This document shows, piece by piece, positions 44,326-52,970 of a stretch of DNA of 64,000 nucleotides. How positions within the stretch are numbered: position 1 is the first letter of the stretch; each line of letters opens with the position of its first letter. A program made the position numbers and the translations under genes. The notes under the pieces were generated by a model. It saw nothing but the letters and a program-made list of their open reading frames with translations. It did not search any database and was not told the origin of the DNA. The DNA comes from Aquificaceae bacterium (lineage in GTDB: Bacteria; Aquificota; Aquificia; Aquificales; Aquificaceae). The stretch is from assembly GCA_037481935.1 (NCBI GenBank), contig JBBFKQ010000007.1, positions 1 through 64,000 on the forward strand, given 5' to 3'.

Positions 44326-46302
44326 ATGGCAAAGGGAACGGTGGCTTATAAAATACTTCAGAACCACCTCGTGAGCGGAAGGCTTATCCCCGGAGAGGAG
44401 ATAGCCATCAAGATAGACCAGACGCTCACTCAGGATGCCACGGGTACCATGGCATACCTGCAGTTTGAGGCAATGGGAGTGGACAGGGTAAAGACAGAGC
44501 TTTCTGTAAGCTACATAGACCACAACATGCTCCAGACGGACTTTAAAAATCCCGATGACCACAAGTATCTCATGAGCGTGGCAAAACGCTACGGCATATG
44601 GCTTTCAAAGCCCGGCAACGGCATATGCCATCAGGTGCATGTGGAGCGATTTGCAAAGCCCGGCAAAACCCTGCTTGGCTCAGATTCGCATACACCCACC
44701 TCCGGTGGTGTGGGTATGATTGCCATAGGTGCAGGGGGACTTGATGTGGCTGCCGCCATGGCAGGTGAGCCTTTTTACCTGAAAATGCCGAAAATAGTAG
44801 GTGTAAAGCTAACGGGTAAGATGCCCCCATGGGTTACTGCAAAGGACATAATCCTTGAACTTCTGAGGAGACTTACCGTCAAAGGTGGAGTGGGAAAGAT
44901 TTTTGAATACTTTGGAGAGGGTATAAAGGAGCTCTCTGTGCCTGAGAGAGCCACCATCACCAACATGGGAGCAGAGCTTGGAGCAACCACATCTCTCTTT
45001 CCCTCTGATGAAATTACCAGAGCTTACCTGCGGTCCCAGGGCAGAGAGGGAGACTGGATGGGGCTTCTGCCAGAGCCAGATGCAGAATACGACGAGGTTA
45101 TTGAGATAAACCTTTCGGAGCTTGAGCCCCTCATAGCCTGTCCACACTCTCCCGACAATGTCCTGCCCGTCAGAGAAGTGGAGGGCACAAAGGTAGACCA
45201 GGTGGTCATAGGCTCCTGCACCAACTCTTCCTTTGTGGACCTCACACGGGCAGGGCTAATGCTCAGAGGTAAAAAGGTGCATCCGGACGTGGTATTTGCT
45301 GTGGCACCCGGCTCAAAGCAGGCTCTTGAACTCATAACTCAGAACGGGGTGCTTTTGGACTTTCTCAAAGCAGGAGCGAGAATCCTTGAGAGTGCCTGCG
45401 GCCCCTGCATAGGCATGGGCTATGCTCCACCAAGCGGGGGTGTTTCTGTGCGTAGCTTTAACAGGAACTTTGAGGGAAGGTCTGGCACGCCCGACGCAAA
45501 GGTCTATCTGGCATCTCCAGAGGTATGCGTGGCTGCGGCCATCGCGGGAGAGATAGTAGACCCCAGAAGGCTGGCAGAGAGGGAGGGCATTCAGTGGGTC
45601 AGGGTGGAAATGCCCGAAAAGTTCCCATACGGAGATGAAGCCTTTATACCGCCACTACCGGAGGAGGAGGCAAGAGAGGTAGAAATATACAGAGGTCCAA
45701 ACATAAAGCCCCTTCCGGAGTTTGATGAGATGCCCGAGGGCATAATGGGAGAGGTAAGCCTTATAGTGGGGGACAACATCACCACAGACCACATCATGCC
45801 TGCAGGTGCAAAGATACTTCCTCTCAGGTCTAACATATACGCCATAAGCGAGTATGTGTATCACTATGTGGACCCGGAGTTCGTCTCAAGGGCAAAGAAG
45901 GTAAGGGATGAGAAGGGCAAGGCTAGCATCATAGTGGGCGGAGAAAACTACGGACAGGGCTCTTCCAGAGAGCATGCGGCTCTGGCTCCCAGATTCCTTG
46001 GGGTGCGTGCGGTCATTGCCAAGTCCTTTGCAAGAATTCACCACGCAAACCTTGTAAACTTTGGCATAGTGCCCCTTGAGTTTGTGGATAAGGAAGATTA
46101 CAACAAGTTCTCCCTTGGAGACGAGATAGAAATTCCAGAAATTGCAGAAAGGCTCAGGGCTGGGAAGGAAGTTTTGGTCATAAACAGGGCCACGGGAGAA
46201 GAGATAGTGTGCAGATACAACCTTACCCCAAAACAGGTGTCCGTGCTTCTGGCAGGAGGGCTTCTTAACTGGATAAAGAACAAGCAAAAGGTGGAGGTAT
46301 AA
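44326..46302 (+). CDS. acn: aconitate hydratase
   Basis: Interconverts citrate and isocitrate; in Aquificales it works in the reductive TCA cycle. 658 residues, mitochondrial-aconitase-like length class. The [4Fe-4S] cysteines are in VVIGSCTNSSFVDL and ESACGPCIGMGYAPPSGGVS; substrate-site motifs include GSDSHTPTSGGVG and, in the swivel domain, GGENYGQGSSREHAAL. It is followed by a coiled-coil gene, mdh and fumA. Confidence 0.95.
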   Translation: MAKGTVAYKILQNHLVSGRLIPGEEIAIKIDQTLTQDATGTMAYLQFEAMGVDRVKTELSVSYIDHNMLQTDFKNPDDHKYLMSVAKRYGIWLSKPGNGICHQVHVERFAKPGKTLLGSDSHTPTSGGVGMIAIGAGGLDVAAAMAGEPFYLKMPKIVGVKLTGKMPPWVTAKDIILELLRRLTVKGGVGKIFEYFGEGIKELSVPERATITNMGAELGATTSLFPSDEITRAYLRSQGREGDWMGLLPEPDAEYDEVIEINLSELEPLIACPHSPDNVLPVREVEGTKVDQVVIGSCTNSSFVDLTRAGLMLRGKKVHPDVVFAVAPGSKQALELITQNGVLLDFLKAGARILESACGPCIGMGYAPPSGGVSVRSFNRNFEGRSGTPDAKVYLASPEVCVAAAIAGEIVDPRRLAEREGIQWVRVEMPEKFPYGDEAFIPPLPEEEAREVEIYRGPNIKPLPEFDEMPEGIMGEVSLIVGDNITTDHIMPAGAKILPLRSNIYAISEYVYHYVDPEFVSRAKKVRDEKGKASIIVGGENYGQGSSREHAALAPRFLGVRAVIAKSFARIHHANLVNFGIVPLEFVDKEDYNKFSLGDEIEIPEIAERLRAGKEVLVINRATGEEIVCRYNLTPKQVSVLLAGGLLNWIKNKQKVEV

Positions 46303-46308
46303 CCTGCT

Positions 46309-46755
46309 GTGAAGGTGTGGTTTATTGCCTTGACAATTTGCCTTGCGTCGGTGGTGCAATCAAAAGAGGTGCCTTTTACTCTTGAAGACAGGGACAGGCT
46401 TATTCAAATAGAAACTGAGCTGAAAGCCCTGAGTAAGAGCGTTGATGTAAGGTTTGATGAAGCTAATAGGAGAGTAGATACAAGGTTTGATGAAACCAAC
46501 AAGAGAATAGACGAGATAAACCGTAAAATAGACATGCTTTTTAACTTTCTGTGGATAATCAGTGGGGTTTTTACCACTATAACGGTTGCCACTATCGGCT
46601 TTGCCATATGGGACAGAAGGACTGCTATTAAACCTCTTGATGATAGAGTTAGAAAAATTGAAGATAAGGAGAAGGTTTTCATTGATGCACTGAAAAAGCT
46701 GGCAGAGAGGGACAGGGAACTTTTTGAACTTCTAAAAAAATACAACCTTTTGTAG
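46309..46755 (+). CDS. exported coiled-coil protein with C-terminal-half membrane segment
   Basis: 148 residues starting at GTG. A signal peptide (VWFIALTICLASVVQS) is followed by a heptad region with two near-identical RVDTRFDE-type repeats (residues 40-70), one membrane segment (FLWIISGVFTTITVATIGFA) and a charged tail. The function is unknown. It sits between aconitase and mdh on the same strand, so it is likely co-transcribed with carbon-fixation genes. TATAAC lies 5 nt before the GTG, but it coincides with the acn stop. Confidence 0.68.
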   Translation: MKVWFIALTICLASVVQSKEVPFTLEDRDRLIQIETELKALSKSVDVRFDEANRRVDTRFDETNKRIDEINRKIDMLFNFLWIISGVFTTITVATIGFAIWDRRTAIKPLDDRVRKIEDKEKVFIDALKKLAERDRELFELLKKYNLL

Positions 46756-46765
46756 GAGGTAGGCT

Positions 46766-47770
46766 ATGAAACTGCGTAAGGTAGTTTCTGTTGTAGGTGC
46801 TGGGAATGTGGGGGAGCACACTGCCAGTCTTCTGGCTCTGAGGGGTCATGTGGACGTGCGCATGTTTGACCTGCCAAAGAGGGATGGGGAAAAGGTCATT
46901 GAACCAGTTAAGGGTAAAGCACTCGATATTCAGCAGATGCTTTCCGCTCTCAACATAGATGGAAGAGTGGAGGGCTATTCAGTCTCCCCCGAAGGTGAAG
47001 GCTATGAAGCTCTCAAAGACAGCGACCTTGTGGTGATAACCGCAGGCTTTCCGAGGCGTCCGGGCATGTCCAGAGAGGACCTCCTGGACAGAAACATATC
47101 CATCCTCTCTGTTATAGCCAGCAAGATAAAGGAGTATGCACCAGAAGCCATAGTTATCGTGGTCACAAACCCAGTGGACCTCATGACCTACGCCGTCTAC
47201 AGAATACTTGGCTTTGAGAAAAACAGGGTGATGGGTATGGCTGGCGTGCTTGACTCTGCACGTTTCAAAACCTTTATATCAAAGGAGATAAGAATATCAC
47301 CCCAGGATATAAACGCCTATGTGATAGGCGGACACGGCGATGAGATGGTTCCTCTTATATCCATCTCCAACGTGGGAGGAATACCTTTAAAGGATATGCT
47401 TCCAAGGGAGAAGATTCAGGAACTTATAAAAAGGACACAGTTTGGCGGGGGTGAGATAGTGGACCTTATGGGAACATCTGCCTATCACGCACCCGCTGCA
47501 TCCATAGTGGAGATGGTGGAAGCCATAGTGACCGACAACAAGAGAATCCTTCCCTGTTCTGTATACCTTGATGGTGAGGTGGGGCAGTATTACGAGGCGG
47601 AGGGGCTGTGCGTGGGTGTGCCAGTAAAACTTGGCAACAACGGAGCCGAAGAAATCATTAAAATACCCATGATAGAGGAAGAGCGTAATATGTGGAAGAA
47701 GTCTGTGGAGTCCGTAAGGAAGAACATAGCAATCGTGGAGGAGCTTTTAAATGCGAGAAGTGCACTATGA
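46766..47770 (+). CDS. mdh: malate dehydrogenase, LDH-like type
   Basis: Reduces oxaloacetate to malate. 334 residues: Rossmann motif VVGAGNVGEHTASLLALRG, substrate arginines in GFPRRPGMSREDLLDRN, VTNPVDLMTYAVYRILGF, catalytic His in YVIGGHGDEMVPLI and a typical C-terminus. It overlaps the fumarase gene by 20 nt, an order consistent with consecutive reductive-cycle steps. Confidence 0.94.
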   Translation: MKLRKVVSVVGAGNVGEHTASLLALRGHVDVRMFDLPKRDGEKVIEPVKGKALDIQQMLSALNIDGRVEGYSVSPEGEGYEALKDSDLVVITAGFPRRPGMSREDLLDRNISILSVIASKIKEYAPEAIVIVVTNPVDLMTYAVYRILGFEKNRVMGMAGVLDSARFKTFISKEIRISPQDINAYVIGGHGDEMVPLISISNVGGIPLKDMLPREKIQELIKRTQFGGGEIVDLMGTSAYHAPAASIVEMVEAIVTDNKRILPCSVYLDGEVGQYYEAEGLCVGVPVKLGNNGAEEIIKIPMIEEERNMWKKSVESVRKNIAIVEELLNARSAL

Positions 47771-48596
47771 GCAGATAGTTGAAGCTGTCAGGCGTATTGC
47801 CATAAAGGCAAACTATGAGCTTCCTGAAGATGTGGAGCTCGCCTACCAGTCCGCACTCAGGAGGGAAGAGTCTGAGCTGGGGCGTGAGGTCCTTCAGCAG
47901 ATTCTCCTCAACATAAGGGCTGCCAGGGAAGAGCAAGCAGCTTACTGTCAGGATACGGGTGTGGCAGTGGTCTTTGTAGAACTTGGACAGGAGGTGCATG
48001 TGGTGGGTGGCTCTCTTGAGGACGCCATAAACGAAGGAGTAAGAAAGGCTTACACAGAGGGGTATCTCAGGGCTTCCATGGTCTACGACCCCGTTTTTGA
48101 AAGGAAGAACACAAGGGACAACACGCCTGCGGTAATTCATTACAGGGTTGTGCCGGGAGACAGGCTAAAGCTCACCTTTGCACCAAAGGGTGCAGGCTCG
48201 GAAAACACCTCAAGGCTCGCCATGCTAAAGCCCGCCGACGGCTGGGAGGGCGTAAAGAGGTTTGTTCTTGAGACGGTCAAACTGGCGGGACCCAACGCCT
48301 GCCCACCCTTCACCGTGGGTATTGGTATAGGGGGCACTTTTGAATACTGTGCCCTTCTGGCAAAGAAGGCACTTTTAAGACCGGTGGGAGAAAGGAGCTC
48401 AGACCCGGTGGCAAGAAGGATAGAAGAGGAACTCATAGAGGAGATTAATAAGATAGGCTGGGGACCCATGGGCTTTGGTGGAACGGTTACTGCGGTGGAT
48501 GTAAAGGTGGAACTCTACCCCTGCCATATAGCCTCCCTACCGGTGGCAGTCAACATCCAGTGCCACGCAAGCAGGCACGCAGAGATAGAGCTGTGA
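47751..48596 (+). CDS. fumA: fumarate hydratase class I, alpha subunit
   Basis: Fe-S hydratase subunit converting malate to fumarate. 281 residues with the cluster cysteines in QAAYCQDTGVAVVFVE, LAGPNACPPFTVGIGIGGTF and EYCALLAKKALL. The beta subunit, needed for activity in two-subunit fumarases, is not in this window and must be elsewhere. A 31-residue membrane peptide gene overlaps its stop codon. Confidence 0.93.
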   Translation: MREVHYEQIVEAVRRIAIKANYELPEDVELAYQSALRREESELGREVLQQILLNIRAAREEQAAYCQDTGVAVVFVELGQEVHVVGGSLEDAINEGVRKAYTEGYLRASMVYDPVFERKNTRDNTPAVIHYRVVPGDRLKLTFAPKGAGSENTSRLAMLKPADGWEGVKRFVLETVKLAGPNACPPFTVGIGIGGTFEYCALLAKKALLRPVGERSSDPVARRIEEELIEEINKIGWGPMGFGGTVTAVDVKVELYPCHIASLPVAVNIQCHASRHAEIEL

Positions 48597-48688
48597 AGTA
48601 TATTCTTATTCTGGCTTTTATAGGTCTAATAACCGTGCTTTTTTTGAGTGGGATGGCTTTCAGAATGTTGAGGAGGAGGATTTCATAA
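48593..48688 (+). CDS. 31-residue single-span membrane peptide
   Basis: GTG 48593 overlaps the fumA stop (GTGA) and the frame runs to TAA 48688. The peptide is one hydrophobic helix (ILILAFIGLITVLFLSGMAF) ended by a basic tail (RMLRRRIS), so the tail should stay in the cytoplasm. It resembles in shape only the tiny subunits of membrane complexes. Bases 48689-48739 hold nothing more than the next ribosome site. Confidence 0.5.
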   Translation: MKYILILAFIGLITVLFLSGMAFRMLRRRIS

Positions 48689-48739
48689 AGATTTCAGATT
48701 TAGAGCGTAGATTAAAACACTCATTAGAGGAGGGTTAAA

Positions 48740-49576
48740 ATGAAAGGTTTGTGGCTGAAAGCTTTTGTTTCCTTTGCTTCGTACAGTCTTATATCCTCAT
48801 GTGGTGGGGGTGGGGGAGGTTCGCCCACCATTAGAGCTGACCTCTACATTACAGACGCTCAGGAGAATACCTATCAATCGGTGATTGTCAGGATTTATGA
48901 AATCAACCTCTGCTCAGACAACGCATGCCAGAGCAAGATAAACCTGTTTACAAACCAGCAAGGCGTGGAAATTGACCTGAAGAGGCTTGAGAACGTCATG
49001 CAATACCTGAACACAGGGGATATACCACAGGGCACATACAACAGGCTTGAAGTGATACTTGACAAGAATCTCAGTGTAGATAATAACCCTGCACAGTTTA
49101 ATTCAATAAGCCAGACAAATAAACCTAACACCGTTTACTGCCACGCTGATAATAAATGCCACATAAGGTTTAACGGCATAGTTCAGCCTTTTTCAGTGGG
49201 AAAGTTTGCTGTGGATTTTGACCTCAAACAATTTCAGATAAATCAGAATACAAGTCCATGGACTGTTACTGACCTTCTTATGAAACCCCTCACTCCTGCG
49301 GAGGTGGGTAATAGGGGTTTTGTTCTTTTTCTGACGGTCAATAGCATGGGAAATGACAGTTTTACAGGTTCCTGGATGAGTCGCACTTATACAGTTAGCT
49401 TAAATCAGAGCACTACCTGCAGTATAAACCATACCTTTTACTCCGGACAGCAGTGTTTGCAGCACCTACAGAGAGACATGTGTTATATGGTCAGGGTGCG
49501 TCAGGATCCTTCAGCTTACACCTCCCTGATAGCTTCTGATATTTCATCCGCACCTCAAAGACTCTGTGTAAGATGA
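48740..49576 (+). CDS. DUF4382-like lipoprotein
   Basis: 278 residues. A signal sequence with lipobox (LISSC, Cys at about residue 21) and a poly-Gly linker precede a beta-rich DUF4382-type domain (RADLYITDAQENTYQSVIVR IYEINL ... LKRLENVMQYLNTGDIPQGT). Several cysteines may form disulfides. The function is unknown; it is presumably attached to a membrane on the periplasmic side. AGGAGGG lies upstream of the ATG. Confidence 0.75.
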   Translation: MKGLWLKAFVSFASYSLISSCGGGGGGSPTIRADLYITDAQENTYQSVIVRIYEINLCSDNACQSKINLFTNQQGVEIDLKRLENVMQYLNTGDIPQGTYNRLEVILDKNLSVDNNPAQFNSISQTNKPNTVYCHADNKCHIRFNGIVQPFSVGKFAVDFDLKQFQINQNTSPWTVTDLLMKPLTPAEVGNRGFVLFLTVNSMGNDSFTGSWMSRTYTVSLNQSTTCSINHTFYSGQQCLQHLQRDMCYMVRVRQDPSAYTSLIASDISSAPQRLCVR

Positions 49577-49580
49577 AAGG

Positions 49581-49597
49581 ACCCGCCTCAACGGCGG
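49581..49597. terminator. GC-rich hairpin between convergent genes
   Basis: CCCGCC-TCAAC-GGCGGG forms a 6-bp stem between the ends of the convergent genes at 48740 and 49613. It lacks a clear U run on the plus strand; on the minus strand it is followed by TCCTTTC. It is a plausible two-way terminator. Confidence 0.5.
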
Positions 49598-49612
49598 GCT
49601 CGACTAGATATT

Positions 49613-50482
49613 TCAGGGCATGGGGCAGGGTATCTGTATTGCCACCTTCAAGTGTATGCCGTAGTATGGATAGTAAGGTACTGTCGCAGTCCAGGACTGG
49701 CCTGTTGCGTTGTATTTGAACTCAAACTGACCCGGAGCTGGGTTTCTTGCGGGAGGAGTGGTGCTATAGCCTTGTATGTGGAGGCTTTCATTCCATAGAC
49801 CACCATACTCATCACCATAGGCAAAATAGACACCAGCGTTGAGCTGTATCCTTATGTCCACATAACCCGCAGAAGCTGAGGGTGATATGGTTACAGTCCC
49901 CACGTTAATGGTCTGTGCTGCAAGGAGATTGTATGTCTGAGTTCCACCAGTATAGTATACATACATTGCCCAGTTGCCTTTTGTAACGTACCTTGTCCCC
50001 TGAGCCCAGGCTGTTTCTATCTGATAGCAGGCTCTTGGCATAGGGTTCCAGCAAAAGGTTATGTGGCTTATTTCAAAGGGTCTGCCAGTTCTCGGATTTA
50101 TAGGAGACATGAGGTTTGTGTCATAGAATACTTGCGGGTCATATTTGTAGATGTTTGCATAAGTACCACCCTTTACTATAACTGCGCCTATTGAGTTTGG
50201 AGAGGCAGACCAGTCAAAACCTGTTCCGCTATAGTTGGAAATGGTTATGTTGTTTGAATGACTGTCGGGAAAAGTAGCAGTGTATGTGCCGTTAGCTGGA
50301 GGGTCAATCTTATATGAATACACGTAAGGTATACCAGTATATGCGGTTGCCTGCTGACACTCAAAGCCTGCGTTACCAGATTTCCAGTCTGGCACAACTA
50401 TGGGCTCAACAGATGCAGCATAAACAGCACCCCCAAATACATAGGCTAATACCATAACTAATGCGTAAAATAACTTTCTCAT
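49613..50482 (-). CDS. secreted protein of unknown function
   Basis: 289 residues. A signal peptide (LFYALVMVLAYVFGGAVYAA) and a mature beta-rich, Tyr/Asn/Thr-rich protein. The block SIGAVIVKGGTYANIYKYDP ... ISHITFCWNPMP resembles a motif (VIVKGG-x-N-x-Y ... GLSHISFC) known from extracellular, often surface-anchored proteins of other phyla. Its four or so cysteines may form disulfides. A strong GGAGGTG precedes the ATG. No neighbour suggests a role. Confidence 0.65.
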   Translation of the reverse strand: MRKLFYALVMVLAYVFGGAVYAASVEPIVVPDWKSGNAGFECQQATAYTGIPYVYSYKIDPPANGTYTATFPDSHSNNITISNYSGTGFDWSASPNSIGAVIVKGGTYANIYKYDPQVFYDTNLMSPINPRTGRPFEISHITFCWNPMPRACYQIETAWAQGTRYVTKGNWAMYVYYTGGTQTYNLLAAQTINVGTVTISPSASAGYVDIRIQLNAGVYFAYGDEYGGLWNESLHIQGYSTTPPARNPAPGQFEFKYNATGQSWTATVPYYPYYGIHLKVAIQIPCPMP

Positions 50483-50558
50483 GGTTACACCTCCTAAAGT
50501 TTAATCTAATGGAGGTTGGAGTCTAGGCAATCCCCTTCACGAAAATTTCACGAAGGAC

Positions 50559-51593
50559 TCACCCTCTAAACTGACATGTTTCCTCATCAATGGTAGAATA
50601 CAGTGGCTTTACCCTTCCCTCTGGCGTTGTGTCCTCAAAGTCTCTGGGAACCCCCAGCTCCTCTATGCAGTGCACAAGGTCGTGGTAGAACTCCGCCACC
50701 TTTACAAGCCCTGTTATCTTGCCCACCTCGTTGAAAGCCCTTATCTTATCAGTAGCCTTGCCCTTGCCCCTTTCCACTATGGCACCTGCGTGTCCAAAGG
50801 AAACACCTTCCAGCTTTTCCTGAAACCTCCCTGCCACAAAGGCTGCGACGGGCTTGTTCCACCTGCCCTCTTTCCAGAGCCTCAGTATGGTCTCTGCCGC
50901 CTGCTCCTCGTAGGAACCTCCCACCTCACCCTGAATTATTACACCTTTAACGTTGGGGTCATCCGCTATGTTCTCAAGGGCGTCCGCAAAGGTGGTGCAG
51001 GATATGACATCTCCACCCAGAGCAAGAGCCATGTAAACTCCCCATCCCCTGCGCTTGAACATCTCGGCAGTGGTTGTGGTCAGACCTCCGGATTTTGAGA
51101 GTATCACAAGACCACCCTTCTCATAGGCTATGGAAGGGTTTTTGCCACCTATGGCTCCGATTCTTGCAGGAACCCAAGGGATCATACAACCAAGGGATGT
51201 GGGACCCACTATGATTGTTCCCCTCTCCTTAGCGTAGTGGTAGAAATACACCGTATCCCTTATGGGCACGTGCTCGGTAATTATGAATATGACCCTTATG
51301 CCCGCATCAACCAGCTCTATTACTGCGTCCTTGACAGAAGCTGGCGGCACGTATACTATGCCTGTGTTTATCTCCGGATGCCTATGCAGAGCCTCTCTTA
51401 CTGTGTTGTATACGGGCTTGCCCGCCACCTCAGAGCCACCCTTACCGGGAGTGACGCCCGCCACCACAAAGCCCGGGTAGAGGGCTTCAGACTCCGCCAC
51501 CACCTGAGAAGCTTCTCTTCCGGTTATACCCATTACTATTATTCTCGTTTTGTCGTTGAGGTAAACAGTGCCCACATTCCAGTTTTTTTCCAT
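50559..51593 (-). CDS. ccsB: citryl-CoA synthetase small subunit (SucD-like)
   Basis: 344 residues with the succinyl-CoA-ligase alpha architecture: CoA-binding Rossmann domain (IIVMGITGREASQVVAESEA), ligase domain, and active-site phosphohistidine in VSFGHAGAIVERGKGKA. It is about 50 residues longer than SucD, with a C-terminal extension, as in Hydrogenobacter CcsB, which with CcsA makes citryl-CoA from citrate in the reductive TCA cycle. A succinyl-CoA ligase role cannot be excluded from sequence. ATG 51593 has GGAGGT 9 nt upstream. ccsA is not in the window. Confidence 0.83.
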   Translation of the reverse strand: MEKNWNVGTVYLNDKTRIIVMGITGREASQVVAESEALYPGFVVAGVTPGKGGSEVAGKPVYNTVREALHRHPEINTGIVYVPPASVKDAVIELVDAGIRVIFIITEHVPIRDTVYFYHYAKERGTIIVGPTSLGCMIPWVPARIGAIGGKNPSIAYEKGGLVILSKSGGLTTTTAEMFKRRGWGVYMALALGGDVISCTTFADALENIADDPNVKGVIIQGEVGGSYEEQAAETILRLWKEGRWNKPVAAFVAGRFQEKLEGVSFGHAGAIVERGKGKATDKIRAFNEVGKITGLVKVAEFYHDLVHCIEELGVPRDFEDTTPEGRVKPLYSTIDEETCQFRG

Positions 51594-51615
51594 TTTTTTA
51601 ACCTCCACAAAATTG

Positions 51616-51621
51616 TATGAT
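51616..51621 (+). promoter_or_regulatory. -10 box placed for a leaderless transcript
   Basis: TATGAT with 6 nt before the ATG at 51628, in the 34-bp gap between divergent ccsB and the lytic transglycosylase gene. Confidence 0.4.
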
Positions 51622-51627
51622 TATTAT

Positions 51628-52047
51628 ATGCTACTTCTGGTCTTTCTGCTTCTGTTGTCCTCCAGCTCCTTTGCCTTCTTCCACTGCTTTTTTGATGCGG
51701 GCAAAAGGTATGGCCTTGACCCCGTGCTTCTTATATCTATAGCCAGTGCGGAGAGCAACTTCAATCCGAGGGCTATAAATGTAAACACAAACGGGACGAG
51801 AGATTACGGCATCATGCAGATAAACTCCTTCTGGCTTGAGAGATACAGGATACCCAGAGAGTGGATTTTTGAACCCTGCTACAACATTCACTTCGGTGCC
51901 ATGGTGCTAAGAAGGTGTATGGATATCCATTCCAACATCTCCCTAGCAGTGGACTGCTACAACAAGGGAAGCAAGGCGAAGGGGCACGGTGCCTATGTGG
52001 AGAGGGTTTTCAGGAATTACAAAAAATACTACACTATGTTAAAATAG
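51628..52047 (+). CDS. lytic transglycosylase-like protein
   Basis: 139 residues. A signal peptide (LLLVFLLLLSSSSFAF) and a single SLT domain: catalytic Glu in LISIASAESNFNPRAIN, then YGIMQINSFWLERYRIP and AVDCYNKGSKAKG. The compact size is like VirB1/IagB-type enzymes that open peptidoglycan for secretion machines, here perhaps flagella or pili; the partner is unknown. The longer in-frame reading from 51568 crosses ccsB's promoter region and is rejected. Confidence 0.86.
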   Translation: MLLLVFLLLLSSSSFAFFHCFFDAGKRYGLDPVLLISIASAESNFNPRAINVNTNGTRDYGIMQINSFWLERYRIPREWIFEPCYNIHFGAMVLRRCMDIHSNISLAVDCYNKGSKAKGHGAYVERVFRNYKKYYTMLK

Positions 52048-52052
52048 GTGAG

Positions 52053-52970
52053 ATGAAAAGGAACTTTGTGGACCTCTGGGAGATAAGTCCTGAGGAAGGG
52101 TGGAGCATACTTCAGGATGCTCTTAACATAAAGAGGGGGTTTGACAGAGAAAAATATCTCCAGGGAAGGAACATAGCCCTCTACTTTACTAAGCCCTCTA
52201 CAAGGACCAGGGTCTCCTTTGAAGTAGCCATAGCACAGCTTGGTGGAAACTCCATATTCCTCCATGAGGAGAGCCTTCAGGTTTCAAGGGGTGAGGACCT
52301 GAGGGATACTGCAAGAACCCTTTCAAGGTATCTGGATGGAGTTGTGATAAGGACTGACTCTCACAAAAAGCTGGAGGAGTTTGCCAGACATTCAGAGGTG
52401 CCCGTCATAAATGCCCTCACAGACATGGCACATCCCTGCCAGATACTGAGTGATATATTTACCCTTTATGAGACCTTTGGGGAAGACATGCAGAGTATAA
52501 AGATAGCCTACGTGGGAGATGGAAACAACGTATGCAACACATGGCTGGTGGGTGCAGGACTTTTTGGTCTGAAACTCTTCGTGGCAACGCCTGAGGGTTA
52601 TGAGCCCAGCAGTCTATACTATCAGGCTGGTGAAGACCTCTGCAGGATAACAGGGGGAAGCATATACCTGACAACCAATCCTATGGAAGCAGTGAAGGAT
52701 GCCCATGTGGTCTACACAGACGTGTGGGTGAGTATGAACCAGGACAGAAAGGAGGAAAAGCTCCAGGCTCTAAGACCTTATCAGGTAAACGCCCAGCTCC
52801 TCTCCTACGCAAGACCCGATGTGAAAGTAATGCACTGTCTGCCCGCAAGAAAGGGAGAGGAGATTACAGAAGAGCTCTTTGAGGCTTATGCTGACTTTAT
52901 CTTCACACAGGCAGAAAACAGATTACACACTCAGAAGGCGCTTCTGAAGTTTCTCTTCACTCCACAGTGA
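52053..52970 (+). CDS. argF: ornithine carbamoyltransferase
   Basis: Makes citrulline from ornithine and carbamoyl phosphate. 305 residues from ATG 52053 with AGGTGAG just upstream. Motifs: carbamoyl-phosphate loop FTKPSTRTRVSFEVAI, LTDMAHPCQILSDIFT and the ornithine/catalytic loop VMHCLPARKGEEITEELF. The 3' end overlaps glmS tail-to-tail by 14 nt. Confidence 0.96.
   Translation: MKRNFVDLWEISPEEGWSILQDALNIKRGFDREKYLQGRNIALYFTKPSTRTRVSFEVAIAQLGGNSIFLHEESLQVSRGEDLRDTARTLSRYLDGVVIRTDSHKKLEEFARHSEVPVINALTDMAHPCQILSDIFTLYETFGEDMQSIKIAYVGDGNNVCNTWLVGAGLFGLKLFVATPEGYEPSSLYYQAGEDLCRITGGSIYLTTNPMEAVKDAHVVYTDVWVSMNQDRKEEKLQALRPYQVNAQLLSYARPDVKVMHCLPARKGEEITEELFEAYADFIFTQAENRLHTQKALLKFLFTPQ

Noticed and set aside
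50530-50560. Repeat-rich AT segment after ccsB as a terminator
   Set aside because: CCTTC...GAAGG gives at most a 5-bp stem with a poor loop and no following T run.
50670-51098. Plus-strand reading frame opposite ccsB
   Set aside because: It lies wholly antisense to the conserved CcsB sequence and has no family features.
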